From Massilia frigida (lineage in GTDB: Bacteria > Pseudomonadota > Gammaproteobacteria > Burkholderiales > Burkholderiaceae_D), in assembly GCF_011682175.1 (NCBI RefSeq), contig NZ_WHJG01000015.1, positions 89,383 through 153,382 on the forward strand: a DNA stretch of 64,000 nucleotides, written 5' to 3'. Below, piece by piece: positions 52,549 to 62,382 of this stretch (positions within the stretch are counted from its first letter, which is position 1; every line of letters begins with the position of its first letter). Both the position numbers and the translations under genes were made by a program. A model generated the notes under the pieces. It made no database searches. It had not been told where the DNA came from and saw only the letters and a list, made by a program, of their open reading frames with translations.

Positions 52549-52926
52549 CTACAGCGTGTGGGTGGCGCGCGACGAGCGCAGGGCGGCGCCCAGGATCTCT
52601 TCGATGCGCAACTTGGCGCGCTGGCCGGTTTCGTCATCGGGAAAATGCACGCCGATGCCCTGCGCCTTGTTATTGTTGGCGCCCACAGGCGTGATCCAGG
52701 CGACCTTGCCTGCAATCGGATACTTGTTGGTGTCGTCCATCAGCGCCAGAATCAGGTAAATCTCGTCGCCGATCTTGTACGGCTTCACGGTGGGCACGAA
52801 CATGCCGCCGTTGCGCAGAAAAGGCATGTACGCGGCATACAGCGCCGCCTTTTCCTTGATGGCAAGCGACAGGACCGAAGGACGCGTGATTTGCGGAGCA
52901 CTAGGGTCAGTTGGGTTGCCAGACAT
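52549..52926 (-). CDS. PilZ-domain protein
   Basis: A 125-residue type IV pilus-associated PilZ protein. It has the compact form (SVLSLAIKEKAALYAAYMPFLRNGGMFVPT, seen as LSLAIKEKAALYAAYMPF and NGGMFVPT; KIGDEIYLILALMDD; GKVAWITP; GIGVHFPDD) common downstream of holB. The usual RxxxR c-di-GMP-binding motif is not evident, as in the PilZ proper subfamily. Start at 52926 after AAAGGATTTTA; the longer frame upstream reaches into holB and is rejected. Confidence 0.9.
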   Translation of the reverse strand: MSGNPTDPSAPQITRPSVLSLAIKEKAALYAAYMPFLRNGGMFVPTVKPYKIGDEIYLILALMDDTNKYPIAGKVAWITPVGANNNKAQGIGVHFPDDETGQRAKLRIEEILGAALRSSRATHTL

Positions 52927-52936
52927 TAAAATCCTT

Positions 52937-53974
52937 TCAGGTACAGCATGCAGTGTAATCAAGCAACAAGTCTTCGACAAACAATTTCGGCGACAGCGGA
53001 TGGTCCGCGATCGCGCGCCGGTCGTTTGCATTTTTCATCGCGCGCAGCAGGTTCGCGGTGTGCACTTTGGCAGCGAGCACGGCGAGTTCCTTCTGGTAAC
53101 GTGGATAATACCGGATACTACCCGCTAGTTTGTAGGAAAACAGATCGTAAAGCCAGCGCTGCATCCAAGAAACCAACGTCGACAGGGGTGCCTTGCTCAA
53201 TTTCTCGGCAGTACGCAGCGCGCCATCGACGCTGGGATGCGCCAGGCATTGTAATAATGTTTCCAGATCCTCACGGTTGCCGGTGTCCGATTGGGCCAGC
53301 GCGGCCAGCGGCGCGCCGCCCTGCTCGCGCAGCCAGCTGTCGGCGTCGGCCAGGCCCTGCTCCTTGAGCCAGGCCAGTGCGGCGGCCTGGTCGGGCATTG
53401 GCAGGGCAAACTTGCGGCAGCGCGACAAGATGGTCGGCAGCAGCCGGTCCAGGCTGTTCGACGAGAGCAGGAACACGGTGCCCGGGGGCGGCTCTTCCAA
53501 GGTCTTGAGCAAGGCGTTCGAGGCCGGCATGTTCAGCGCTTCGGCCGGATACACCACCACCACCCGCAAGCCCTGGCGGTGGGTCGAGATGTTCATGAAG
53601 TCGGCCAGGGCGCGGATTTGCTCGATCTTGATCTCTTTCGACGGTGCCTTGGCCGACTTGGCTTTCTTGCCGCCGTCGGCATCCGCACCCTCCTCGCCCT
53701 CGGCCGGCGCGTCGTCTTCCAGCGCCTCCGGACGCACGCGCCGGTAATCGGGATGGTTTTGCTGCGAAAACCAGCCGCAGGAACCGCAGCTGCCGCAGGC
53801 ATGGCCATCCGGACGCACGTTTTCGCACAGCAGGGACTGGGCAAAGGCTTCGATAAAATCGGCCTTGCCGGTGCCGGCGGCGCCGTGGAACAGGATCGCG
53901 TGCGGCAAGCGCTCGCGCATCAGCTGTAACTGCTGCCACGCACCTGCCTGCCAGGGGTAAATTGTATTGCTCAT
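52937..53974 (-). CDS. holB: DNA polymerase III subunit delta-prime
   Basis: The 345-residue clamp-loader subunit. The P-loop-like GAAGTGKADFIEAFAQ, a Cys cluster (CGSCGSCGWF) that binds zinc, the PAEALNMPASNALLKTLEEPPP motif and LSRCRKFALP are diagnostic. A charged insert (about residues 83-115) is a variable feature of the family in this group. Gene order mltG-tmk-holB-pilZ confirms it. The start is 15 bases downstream of the tmk stop. Confidence 0.96.
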   Translation of the reverse strand: MSNTIYPWQAGAWQQLQLMRERLPHAILFHGAAGTGKADFIEAFAQSLLCENVRPDGHACGSCGSCGWFSQQNHPDYRRVRPEALEDDAPAEGEEGADADGGKKAKSAKAPSKEIKIEQIRALADFMNISTHRQGLRVVVVYPAEALNMPASNALLKTLEEPPPGTVFLLSSNSLDRLLPTILSRCRKFALPMPDQAAALAWLKEQGLADADSWLREQGGAPLAALAQSDTGNREDLETLLQCLAHPSVDGALRTAEKLSKAPLSTLVSWMQRWLYDLFSYKLAGSIRYYPRYQKELAVLAAKVHTANLLRAMKNANDRRAIADHPLSPKLFVEDLLLDYTACCT

Positions 53975-53989
53975 CGCGACATTCTTATT

Positions 53990-54628
53990 TTAATCAATCA
54001 CTTGCAGCAGTTTTTCGAGGATGCCGCTGAGCGTAGCCTGGATGTCCGCAATCGATTGCGCGGAATCGATGACAACAATTCGACCGGGGAACTGAGCGGC
54101 GCGGCGCAGGTATTCGTTCCGGCATGCCGCAAAAAAATCCGCTTTTTCCTGCTCGAACTTGTCCAGCGTGCGGGTGGCGTCCAGGCGCGCGCGGGCGACA
54201 TCAAGCGGCACGTCGAACAGCAGGGTCAGGTCCGGTTGCAGGTGCGGATGCACCCATTGCTCCAGCGCCTCCATCTTGGCGCGGTCCAGGCCGCGTCCGC
54301 CGCCCTGGTAAGCGAAGCTGGCATCGGTAAAACGGTCCGAAATGACCCAGTCGCCGCGTTCGAGCGCGGGTGCGATGACCTGGGCGATATGCTCGCGGCG
54401 GCTGGCGAACATCAGCAGCGCCTCGGTTTCCAGGTGCATCTTGTCGTGCAGGAGCATGTCGCGCAGCTTTTCGCCGAGCGCGGTGCCGCCCGGTTCGCGC
54501 GAGGAGACCACGCGCTTGCCCAGCGCTTCCAGGGTCGCGGCCACGAAAGCGATGTGGGTGGACTTGCCGGCGCCGTCGATGCCTTCAAAGCTGATGAACT
54601 TGCCTCTTGAGGCGGTACTGTCGGTCAT
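53990..54628 (-). CDS. tmk: Thymidylate kinase
   Basis: A 212-residue dTMP kinase. P-loop [12 protein letters not shown], the DR(F/Y/H) motif in [19 protein letters not shown], and the [18 protein letters not shown] segment are typical. It supplies dTDP for DNA synthesis. It is co-transcribed with mltG upstream (14-base gap) and holB downstream. Confidence 0.97.
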   Translation of the reverse strand: MTDSTASRGKFISFEGIDGAGKSTHIAFVAATLEALGKRVVSSREPGGTALGEKLRDMLLHDKMHLETEALLMFASRREHIAQVIAPALERGDWVISDRFTDASFAYQGGGRGLDRAKMEALEQWVHPHLQPDLTLLFDVPLDVARARLDATRTLDKFEQEKADFFAACRNEYLRRAAQFPGRIVVIDSAQSIADIQATLSGILEKLLQVID

Positions 54629-54642
54629 GGAACGGGAAACGC

Positions 54643-55623
54643 CTATCGTTGGTATTGATTCACTGCCCGGTTATGGTCGGACAAATTGCTGGAAAACTTG
54701 CTGGTGCCATCCTTGCGCGCCACGAAATACAGGGCGTCGGTCTTGGCCGGCCCCAGCGCCGCCGCCAGCGATTGCACGCCCGGCAAGGCGATCGGGGTCG
54801 GCGGCAGGCCGGTGCGCGTATAGGTATTGTAAGGGGTGTCGGTTTCGAGGTCGCGTTTGCGGATATTGCCCGCATATTTGTCGCCCATGCCATAGATTAC
54901 GGTCGGGTCGGTCTGCAGCATCATGCCGAGCCGCAAGCGGTTCACGAACACGCCGGCAATCATGGCGCGCTCCGATTTTTGGCCGGTTTCCTTTTCAACA
55001 ATCGAGGCCATGACCAGCGCCTGGTAAGGATTTTCGTAGGGCAAGCTGGGGTCGCGCTTTTCCCAGGCGGCGCCCAGGCGGCTGATCAGCAAGGCATGCG
55101 CCTGCTTATAGATATGCAAGTCGCTCGATCCCTTGGCGAACAGGTAAGTGTCCGGGAAGAACAAGCCTTCCGCCGCCTTGTAGTCGGTGGTGATCTTGGC
55201 CAGCAGCTCGGTGTCGGACAAGTTCGCCGTATCGTGCTTGAGGCCCTTGCTGGCGGCCACCGCCTGGCGCATCTGCCTGAAGGTCCAGCCCTCGATGATG
55301 GTCAGCGATTCCTGGGCGAACTCGCCGCGCACCAGCTGGTCGAGCAGCTTGCGCGGCGAGGTGCCGGGCTTGAGCTCGTAAGTGCCGGCCTTGATCTTGG
55401 AGGCGGTCTGGGTGGCGCGCGCCAGCATCGACAGCAGGTAGGGATTGACCGGGGCGCCGGCGTCGGCAATCTGCTGGGCAGCCGCACCCACGCCGCTGCC
55501 GGACTCCACCGTGAACGGAATCGGATCGCCGGACGTGGTGATCGGCTCCTTGGCCCAGTGGAAGAAGTAGGTCATCGCTGCGGTACACAGCAGGAGCGCC
55601 AATATGAGTAATTTTTTGAACAA
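54643..55623 (-). CDS. mltG: Endolytic murein transglycosylase
   Basis: A 326-residue inner-membrane lytic transglycosylase that sets peptidoglycan strand length. One N-terminal membrane helix ([19 protein letters not shown]), a LysM-like part ([20 protein letters not shown]), the catalytic ASIVEKETG region with the conserved Glu, and [18 protein letters not shown] are diagnostic of MltG/YceG. The start appears to be TTG at 55623. It heads the mltG-tmk-holB operon and is divergent from ygfZ. Confidence 0.94.
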   Translation of the reverse strand: MFKKLLILALLLCTAAMTYFFHWAKEPITTSGDPIPFTVESGSGVGAAAQQIADAGAPVNPYLLSMLARATQTASKIKAGTYELKPGTSPRKLLDQLVRGEFAQESLTIIEGWTFRQMRQAVAASKGLKHDTANLSDTELLAKITTDYKAAEGLFFPDTYLFAKGSSDLHIYKQAHALLISRLGAAWEKRDPSLPYENPYQALVMASIVEKETGQKSERAMIAGVFVNRLRLGMMLQTDPTVIYGMGDKYAGNIRKRDLETDTPYNTYTRTGLPPTPIALPGVQSLAAALGPAKTDALYFVARKDGTSKFSSNLSDHNRAVNQYQR

Positions 55624-55729
55624 GACCGTGCTCGATTCCGTGGTTTTCGCCGTTGCCGGCGCGATTTACGCGACATCTCTATAATGAGGCCGTAATGATA
55701 AAGCTTAAATCGGGAAATATTTGAAATTT

Positions 55730-56779
55730 ATGAACAACTGGAATGAATATCTCTCGTCGCAGGGCGCCCGCCTCGCGCAAGATGGCAGCGGCCATGTGCC
55801 TGACTTCGGCAATTCCCTGGGCGTCGCCGACCTGGCGCCGGGCTTTGTCGCGCCCGTCACCGACCAGGGCCTGATCGCCGTCACGGGTGACGACGCCGCC
55901 AGCTTCCTGCACAATCAGCTGACCAACGACGTCGAACACCTCGGCCTGGCCGAGGCGCGCCTGGCGGGCTACTGCACGCCCAAAGGCCGCCTGCAAGCCA
56001 CGTTCCTGATGTGGCGCACCAGCGAATCGGTCTTCCTGCAGCTGGCGCGCGACATCCAGCCGGCCCTGCAAAAACGCCTGTCCATGTTCGTGCTGCGCGC
56101 CAAAGCCAAGCTGAGCGATGCCGCTGCCGGCCAGGTGCTGCTCGGCATCGGCGGCGCGGCCGCCCAGGATGCGCTGGCGCCCTTGTTCGGCGCGCTGCCG
56201 CCCACGCCCTATTCCCGCATCGAGCACCCGCTCGGCACCCTGATCCGCGTCGCCGATGCGTTCGGCAGTGCCCGCTACCAGTGGCTGGCCACGCCCGAAG
56301 CGGCCCAGGCGGCATGGCCGGCGCTGGCCGCCGCGCTGCGTCCGGCCGGTACCGATGCCTGGCGCCTGGCCGACATCCACGCCGGCGTGCCGCAGGTAAC
56401 GCTCAAGACGCAGGAACAATTCGTCCCGCAAATGGTCAATTTTGAACTGCTGGGCGGCGTCAATTTCAAGAAAGGCTGCTACCCGGGCCAGGAGATCGTC
56501 GCCCGCAGCCAGTATCTTGGCAAGCTCAAGCGCCGTACGGCGCTGGCCGCCATCGACGCACTGGCCGCGAGCGGCGAGGAAGTCTTTGCCGTCGGCGACC
56601 CCGACCAGCCCTGCGGCATGATCGTCAACAGCGCGCCGAACGGCAGCGGTGGTGTCGATGCGCTGGTGGAAATGAAACTGGCGGCCATCGGGCAAGGCGA
56701 AGTACGCCTCGGCTCGGCCAGCGGCGTGCCCCTGCGCTTGCTGCCCATGCCCTACGCGCTCGACGCCCTCGACCTGTAG
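55730..56779 (+). CDS. ygfZ: Folate-binding protein YgfZ
   Basis: A 349-residue tetrahydrofolate-binding protein of the GcvT fold that supports Fe-S cluster maintenance. The signature KGCYPGQEIVARSQYLGKLKRR (seen as GCYPGQEIVARSQYLG) and the N-terminal LIAVTGDDAASFLHNQLTND are present. The frame also has a TTG at 55721, which is better spaced from GGGAA, so the true start may be nine bases earlier. It opens a small operon with DUF4936 and NRDE genes. Confidence 0.95.
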   Translation: MNNWNEYLSSQGARLAQDGSGHVPDFGNSLGVADLAPGFVAPVTDQGLIAVTGDDAASFLHNQLTNDVEHLGLAEARLAGYCTPKGRLQATFLMWRTSESVFLQLARDIQPALQKRLSMFVLRAKAKLSDAAAGQVLLGIGGAAAQDALAPLFGALPPTPYSRIEHPLGTLIRVADAFGSARYQWLATPEAAQAAWPALAAALRPAGTDAWRLADIHAGVPQVTLKTQEQFVPQMVNFELLGGVNFKKGCYPGQEIVARSQYLGKLKRRTALAAIDALAASGEEVFAVGDPDQPCGMIVNSAPNGSGGVDALVEMKLAAIGQGEVRLGSASGVPLRLLPMPYALDALDL

Positions 56780-56785
56780 CCTGCC

Positions 56786-57076
56786 ATGGTCGATCTCTAT
56801 ATTTACTACAAGGTGCGCGACGAGCACGCGCAGCAGCTTGCTCCGCGCGTGCGCGCCATGCAGGGCGCGCTGGCCGCCGAAACGGGTGTGGCGGGCACGG
56901 TCAAGCGCCGTCCGGGCGCGCAGGATGGGCGCCAGACCTGGATGGAAATCTACCTCGCCACCCCGGACGGGTTCGACAACGCCCTGGCGGCGGCGCTTCA
57001 GCAAGCCGGCCTGGACCAGTTCACCGATGGCCCGCGCCACACGGAAGTTTTTACGGATATAAGCACATGTGCCTGA
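56786..57076 (+). CDS. DUF4936-family protein
   Basis: A 96-residue protein (VDLYIYYKVRDEHAQQLAPRV, RRPGAQDGRQTWMEIYLATPDG, GLDQFTDGPRHTEVF) typical of DUF4936, a ferredoxin-like small-protein family of betaproteobacteria found between ygfZ and NRDE genes. No biochemical role is known. It begins 6 bases after ygfZ and overlaps the NRDE gene by 10 bases. Confidence 0.88.
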   Translation: MVDLYIYYKVRDEHAQQLAPRVRAMQGALAAETGVAGTVKRRPGAQDGRQTWMEIYLATPDGFDNALAAALQQAGLDQFTDGPRHTEVFTDISTCA

Positions 57077-57804
57077 TTGTTTTTGCATGGCAGGTCGTTC
57101 CCGGCGTGCCCCTGATCGCCGCCGCCAACCGCGACGAATTCTATGACCGCCCGACCGCGCCGGCCGGCGTGTGGCCCGAGCATCCGAACATCTATGCCGG
57201 GCGCGACCTCAAATTCGGCGGCAGCTGGATGGGCATCACGCAAGATGGCGCCAACGGCCCGCGCTTCGCGGCCCTGACCAATATCCGCGCGCCGGAAGAA
57301 CGCCGCACCGATGCGCCCTCGCGCGGGGCGCTGGTGGCCGATTATCTGGCGGGCACGATGACGGCCGCCGATTATATCGCGCAGATTGCCGGCGGCAGCG
57401 ACGCCTACAACGGCTTCAACCTGGTGCTGGGCGACCGCACGGGCATGTACTGGTTCTCCAATCGCGGCGCGAGCGATGCGCGCAACGGGCAGGCGCTGGA
57501 ACCGGGGATTTACGGTATTTCCAACAGCTTGCTGGACGCGCCGTGGCCGAAGGTCGTGCGCACCAAGGCGCAGTTCGCCAGCCTGTTGTGCCAGGGCGCG
57601 CCGCAAGACGCGTATTTCGAGATGCTGGCCGATACCACGCGGGCGGCCGACATGCGCTTGCCCGATACCGGCATCGCGCTCGACCTGGAACGTGGCCTGT
57701 CGGCGGTGTGCATCGAAATTCCCGGCTACGGCACGCGCACCTCGACCGTGGTCAAGCTGTATGACGACGCACCGGCGGAACTGCACGAGCGCATGCTGGC
57801 GTGA
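57067..57804 (+). CDS. NRDE (TANGO2-like) family protein
   Basis: A 245-residue protein with the N-terminal nucleophile-like start MCLIVFAWQ and the eponymous AANRDEFYDRPT motif, followed by GRDLKFGGSWMGI and the GFNLVLGDRTGMYWFSNRG segment. The family is the bacterial counterpart of eukaryotic TANGO2, thought to handle haem or lipids. Last gene of the ygfZ operon. The 275-base gap behind it (57805-58079) holds no gene I can support, only a 12-base direct repeat GGCACCACGGCG near 57930 and 57960. Confidence 0.93.
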   Translation: MCLIVFAWQVVPGVPLIAAANRDEFYDRPTAPAGVWPEHPNIYAGRDLKFGGSWMGITQDGANGPRFAALTNIRAPEERRTDAPSRGALVADYLAGTMTAADYIAQIAGGSDAYNGFNLVLGDRTGMYWFSNRGASDARNGQALEPGIYGISNSLLDAPWPKVVRTKAQFASLLCQGAPQDAYFEMLADTTRAADMRLPDTGIALDLERGLSAVCIEIPGYGTRTSTVVKLYDDAPAELHERMLA

Positions 57805-58079
57805 ACCATCTACTGGAATCACTGCGCCACCTTGATCAGGGACGCGGCCACTTGCTTTGAAGTGCCGGCTGGACGTATTCATTTCATCGTGGGTCCGCCG
57901 CGGGCGACAGCGCAGGCATGCATCGCACGCGGCGGCACCACGGCGATTGTCATACCTGGCACCACGGCGTTTGGTGGACAAAGACGACCCTCTACGTGCT
58001 ACAGACGAGACCGTGTCCGATTGTCCGACCTGGCACGCGGCGGGCGCTATGGCGTGGCCGGTAATGGCGATGCCGCGGC

Positions 58080-58895
58080 TTATTTCGCCCCTGGTTTTTC
58101 GGCGGCTCCGAGCTCCCTGAAGTAGGCCGCATCGAATTTGCCGAGATCCATGCCGCGCAGCGCCGCATTGAACGACTGCTGCAGGCCCAGCCCCACTTTC
58201 GTGCGCTGGAAGCAGATATGCACCCCCATCTCACCGAGGATCTTGTCGTGAAAAACGACCTGCTCGCGCTGACCCGCGAACTCAGGGGAACTTAACAGCA
58301 GGTAACGCAGCACGGCCTTGTCGATGACGATCGCGGGCACCCGCGCCGCCAGCAGTTTCTTGAGATTGAGCAGGTCGCCGCGCGAGAGGTCGGCGCGGAT
58401 CTTGCCCTTCCTGACCATCGCGTCGAAGGCGGCGCCATTGGCGTAGCCCGCGACCACGCCGATCTTCATGCCGGCCAGGTCGCCCACGCTGTGCCAATGC
58501 AAGGGCGTGCTCTTCAGATAAGCCAGGCCGACGATGCTGGTGCTGATCGGCGCCGACAAGTGACAATCGCGCGCGCGTTCTTCCGTGTAGTAGGCCGGAA
58601 AATAACCAGCGAAGCGGGGATCGTCGTGGCCGAGCTGCACGGTCCTTAGCCACGGAAAATACGCGAAACGCGCGGTATAGCCAAAACGCCCCGCCGCCGT
58701 CGCTACCACCGCGCTCGCCGCGCCGTCCAAGGGCAAACGTGCCCCGGTGTAGGGCAACCAGTCTGTGCTCGCCAACAACATCTCGGGCGGTGAAGCGGCC
58801 GCCCTGGCGCCGCCCGCGCCGGCGACCGCGCCCAGGTTCAGCACGCAGCACAGCGGCAATGCCAGCAGGCGAGCAGGAAGTCGGCAAGGCGTCAT
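58080..58895 (-). CDS. Periplasmic solute-binding protein (SBP_bac_3-like)
   Basis: A 271-residue exported protein. The signal peptide (LLALPLCCVLNLGAVAGAGG...ARAAA) is followed by a type 3 solute-binding fold: STDWLPYTG, AGRFGYTARFAYFPWLRTVQ, GYFPAYYTEERARD, AGMKIGVVAGYANG and IVIDKAVLRYLL. No transporter genes are next to it, as for many stand-alone members in Oxalobacteraceae. The ligand (amino acid or other polar molecule) is unknown. Confidence 0.85.
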   Translation of the reverse strand: MTPCRLPARLLALPLCCVLNLGAVAGAGGARAAASPPEMLLASTDWLPYTGARLPLDGAASAVVATAAGRFGYTARFAYFPWLRTVQLGHDDPRFAGYFPAYYTEERARDCHLSAPISTSIVGLAYLKSTPLHWHSVGDLAGMKIGVVAGYANGAAFDAMVRKGKIRADLSRGDLLNLKKLLAARVPAIVIDKAVLRYLLLSSPEFAGQREQVVFHDKILGEMGVHICFQRTKVGLGLQQSFNAALRGMDLGKFDAAYFRELGAAEKPGAK

Positions 58896-59282
58896 CGATC
58901 GGACTCCGGGTGAGGCGCGGCGGGTTTATTGTTGCTTGAAACACAACAGTACTGTCTCGTTACGCGCCGTTATGTCATTTGCTGCAGTGAGATTAACATG
59001 GGCTGGAGCATGATTGTGCAATGGCAAAGTACCGCAAATAGGCATGCTGGCTAATTCTACCGTCCTGCGCCGCACGCCAACCGTGTGCTTCTGGCCAAGA
59101 CTAATTGCAAGCGATGTGATTGTTGATTTGCCAGGACGCCACTGCCGGAGCGCCAAGGCCGGGTCGCCGTTCCTCTGGCGCAGACGCCTGCGCATGCATG
59201 CATCAAGCGCGGCGCCAACCGGCAATCACGGCGACTGAGCGGGCGGCGGCGGCGCTTGTCCCACAACCGGTGCGGATCGACG
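58896..59282. other. Intergenic region without a supported gene
   Basis: This 387-base gap lies between the 5' end of the solute-binding protein gene and the 3' end of the DinB-family gene. The part near 58920-59080 is AT-richer and should contain the promoter of the solute-binding protein gene. A GCATGCATGC palindrome sits near 59192. Open frames here look like shadows; I see no conserved protein. Confidence 0.4.
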
Positions 59283-59852
59283 CTACGTCCGCGCTGATCT
59301 GGCCTGCCAGAGGTATCCCGCACGGCGTTCAGGCTCGGACCGGTGCAAATAGACGGTGAAGACGTCTGGCGGCGGCGGTACCGACACTTGAGCCATGATG
59401 CGCCCAATGGCGCCGCGATGGTAGCCACCGTGGGTGGCGACGTGGGCCAGCATTTCCTCTCGGGACATGAGGCCGTTGGCACCATCGGTGAACCTGATCG
59501 GCACACTTTCCGACAGAAGGTCGGGAGCCAAATTCTCAATGTATGCGACGTACCAGCGGTCCGACTCCGTGACCGCGTGGCGCAGTTCATCAAACGTGGG
59601 GGTTTCCGGCGTGTTGGTTGCCGTGTAGCTGTGTGCAATGCCGGAAAGATGGGCCGCGAAGATGCGATCTACCACGTAGATGTGATTGAGGAGCCGGACG
59701 GCAGCATGCAACTCTGCCTGATGGGTCGCAGGGTCGAGTTTCTCAAGCTCAAAGAAGAGCTCCTCGTTCGCCCAGGCTTTGTATTTAAACAGAGAATGAA
59801 GAAGGGTTGAAGCACTCATGGCGGGCTGGGTTGTGTGAGTCATGCCAGGCAA
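59283..59852 (-). CDS. DinB-family protein
   Basis: A 189-residue four-helix-bundle protein of the DinB superfamily. The three metal-ligand histidines fit HLLxH-type positions: His57 (RLLNHIYVVDRIF), and His141 and His145 in HVATHGGYHRGAIGRIM. YKAWANEELF is the typical first helix. Members bind a divalent metal and often act as thiol-dependent transferases or hydrolases; the substrate here is unknown. The start could also be the Met at residue 4 or 12. Confidence 0.9.
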   Translation of the reverse strand: MPGMTHTTQPAMSASTLLHSLFKYKAWANEELFFELEKLDPATHQAELHAAVRLLNHIYVVDRIFAAHLSGIAHSYTATNTPETPTFDELRHAVTESDRWYVAYIENLAPDLLSESVPIRFTDGANGLMSREEMLAHVATHGGYHRGAIGRIMAQVSVPPPPDVFTVYLHRSEPERRAGYLWQARSART

Positions 59853-60517
59853 ATCGAAACGAATGATTAGCCGATGAAAAAATTATCAAGCGATTTGGCC
59901 ACGAACAAGCTGCTCGTGCGATACGAGATCGGCCATAGGCGCGCATGTTAACATACAGCCGTTACTGCCGGTCGCCTATATGCCCCCTCCAGGGGCGAGC
60001 CCACGTCGATGCTGCACAGCGTGGTCGATGACCGCAGCGGCGTCTGCGTCGCGTGACATACGCGCGATGTGCACCCGGGACCCGTACTGCCGCGTCGCCG
60101 CGAATCCGCGCGGCGCAAAGCCGGCATCGACGCGCGTTGACATGGACGGCACCGCCTGCGCGGTGGATCCCGGCCTGGCCGGCGAATCGGGGCTGCTGTA
60201 AGGACTGTTCGACAGCGAGCGGCATGTTGCATTGGCCGGGTAAGCGGACCGGCCCCTGTCGTCCCGTCTCCGGCCCGATTCCTGTGGACCGCTCCCGGGC
60301 GTTCAACCGTGGCGCCGCTGGCGAGCGAACCGGCCGCATCGGCTCGCTCGCGACGCAAGCTGCCGATCGCCGCCCCCACCTGCATGGTACTTGCAAAAGA
60401 GATACCAATGGTATTTCCGTGCGCCGATCCGACAGTGCTAAGATAAGTTATCGTCAAGATTGCTCGGCACATCTGCGATGCTTGTCTCAAGCAAGTCTTG
60501 AGGCGCGAGGTCTCCTT
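59853..60517. other. Intergenic region, mostly featureless
   Basis: These 665 bases separate the divergent DinB-family and histidine kinase genes. Long open frames on both strands are GC artefacts with no family signature. The stretch 59870-59950 is AT-richer and likely holds the DinB-gene promoter; that of the kinase should lie near 60400-60500. A decayed gene may be present, but I cannot identify one. Confidence 0.4.
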
Positions 60518-61651
60518 ATGATGCATGATTTTTTGGCGGACAACCGCGATGAATTGACGCGCAGGTGCCGGGTCAAGGTCGGCGAGCGGCCCGGCCGCTC
60601 CGCCACCGACGAGCAGTTGGAAGATGGCATTCCCCTCTTCCTCGATCAATTGATCAGCACCCTGCGCATCGAGCAGACGAGCACACCGTTCGACAGCCGC
60701 CGCGTGTCCGGACCGGCGGGCGGCGGCGCGGCCTTGTCGGAAGTGAGCGTGTCGGCCGCACGGCATGGCAAGGACCTGCTGGCCTTGGGGCTGAGCGTCG
60801 ACCAGGTGGTCCACGATTACGGCGACCTGTGCCAGGCGATCACGGACCTTGCCGTGGAATGCGACGCGCCGATCGAAGTGAACGAATTTCGCACCTTGAA
60901 CCGTTGCCTCGACAATGCCATTGCCGAAGCGGTCACCGAATTCGGCTTCCTGAAAGATGCAGTCGTCGCCGATGCGCATGCCTTGGACACGCGCGAAAAA
61001 ATGGGCTATTTCGCGCATGAGCTGCGCAACCTGCTGGGCACCGCTTCCCTGGCGTTTTCGGCTGCCAAGCAGGGCAACCTGAGCCTGAGCGGCGCTACCG
61101 GCAACATCCTCGATCGCAGCCTGACCAGCCTGGAAAAGCTGATCACTACCTCGCTGGAAGATGTCAGGACACTCGGACAGCGCAATATGGTTCTCGATGC
61201 GTTTTCGCTGGCCGAACTGATCACCGAGATCGACGACGCCGCATCGCTGTCGGCGAAAATGCACGGCTGTACATTGCGGGTCGCCCCGGTTGACGCGACG
61301 CTCGCCCTGATCGGGACCCGGGATTTGCTCATTGCGGCGGTGGCCAACCTGCTGCAAAACGCCTTCAAGTTCACCAAGCCAGGCACGGAGATCGTCCTGA
61401 CGGCTTATGCTTCGGGCAATCGTATCCATATCGACGTGCAGGACGAATGCGGCGGCCTGGGGGCGGGCGTCGCGGAAAACATGTTCTTGCCGTTCAACCA
61501 GGGAGGAGTCGACAGGAGCGGCATCGGCCTGGGCTTGACCATCGCAAAGCAGAGCATTACCGCCAATGGCGGGCAGTTGACCGTGCGCGATGTTCCCTGC
61601 AAGGGTTGCGTATTCATGATCAGTCTTCCGCGCGACAAGATGCCGACCTGA
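60518..61651 (+). CDS. Sensor histidine kinase with RsbR-like N-terminus
   Basis: A 377-residue soluble kinase. Residues about 1-140 form an all-helical part (AARHGKDLLALGLSVDQVVHDYGDLCQAI, seen as LLALGLSVDQVVHDYGDL) similar to RsbR-type sensor N-termini. The HisKA-like helix has FAHELRNLLGT with His167, and the ATPase domain has LLQNAFKFTKPGTEI (N-box), DECGGLGAG (G1) and GIGLGLTIAK (G2). No membrane segment, so a cytosolic signal is expected. No response regulator is adjacent. The frame is open well upstream, but the ATG at 60518, preceded by GCGAGGTCTCC, is where conserved sequence starts. Confidence 0.87.
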   Translation: MMHDFLADNRDELTRRCRVKVGERPGRSATDEQLEDGIPLFLDQLISTLRIEQTSTPFDSRRVSGPAGGGAALSEVSVSAARHGKDLLALGLSVDQVVHDYGDLCQAITDLAVECDAPIEVNEFRTLNRCLDNAIAEAVTEFGFLKDAVVADAHALDTREKMGYFAHELRNLLGTASLAFSAAKQGNLSLSGATGNILDRSLTSLEKLITTSLEDVRTLGQRNMVLDAFSLAELITEIDDAASLSAKMHGCTLRVAPVDATLALIGTRDLLIAAVANLLQNAFKFTKPGTEIVLTAYASGNRIHIDVQDECGGLGAGVAENMFLPFNQGGVDRSGIGLGLTIAKQSITANGGQLTVRDVPCKGCVFMISLPRDKMPT

Positions 61652-61851
61652 CCCGCGGCGTTGGCCACGCTTGAGCCGGATCGAGAATCGACGGGCTCAC
61701 GTGTGTCGGCAAGGTCGAAGGGCTCCGTTTTGCCCTGAGCGCCTGGCCATCCCTTCCCCCGTCATCGTCGCGCGCAGCATGTCGCGGATAGGCGACGGCG
61801 CCCTGCATGGGTCCTGGCCGAGAAACGGCTGGAATGCTGTTCCGGCCCATT

Positions 61852-62382
61852 TTAATGCGATAGGTCGCCGCTTGGGGCGATACTGGTGGCCTCCAATAGC
61901 CGATTGCACAGCTCGCTCGCTTTTAGATAATCCAATGCGTCAATGCTTTCCTCGATCAACGCAAATTCGTCCGGCATCAGTGTGCCGAACGCGTCCTGTA
62001 AGCGCCCGAACGCGTCGTCGGCCTTCAGGTCTCCGGCAGCGAGCAATTGCCGCAGTTCTACGGTCCGGGTACGTAGAACGGCGATGTCCAGTGTCGGCCT
62101 GAGGGGGGCGCCATTGGCCGCCGGAGCCAGCTGCGCCAGATACCGCTTGGCCGCCTCGATAACCCGCTTCGCCAGCAGCCATAATTCATCCAGTTCACGC
62201 CACGTGTCGTTGGCTGCCTGCTGCTCCAACAACTGCTCTTCTTTGATGACCATCTCGGCAAGTCGATTGGCACCGATGGTCCCGGCAATACCCTTCATGG
62301 TACAAACCGAGCCGCACGTGATCCTAGACCGTGTGGTTTGGTCCACACCACACAGTCGAGTTAGCTGCGGAAGTGCACTCAT
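61852..62382 (-). pseudogene. C-terminal Hpt fragment of a hybrid sensor kinase
   Basis: From residue 28 the text TMKGIAGTIGANRLAEMVIK is an Hpt domain just behind the phospho-accepting His; the residue in that place is Cys27. The rest (ELRQLLAAGDLKADDAFGRL, then LMPDEFALIEESIDALDYLKA) is the usual C-terminus of hybrid kinases. The first 27 residues are unrelated, so the gene looks truncated exactly at the Hpt His, and the kinase and receiver modules are missing. A 7-base inverted repeat lies just upstream of the junction. The fragment may still be translated, but without the His it cannot relay phosphate in the normal way. Confidence 0.6.
62331..62353. repeat. Inverted repeat next to a truncation junction
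   Basis: GTGTGGT and ACCACAC flank a 9-base loop, about 27 bases from the point where the Hpt homology stops (about 62304). It might be an insertion-element end, an operator or chance. Confidence 0.4.

Noticed and set aside
59948..60517. Gene in the long open frames upstream of the histidine kinase
   Set aside because: Translations on both strands are Arg/Pro/Ala-rich with no conserved motif; the kinase homology starts only at 60518 where a ribosome binding site is present.
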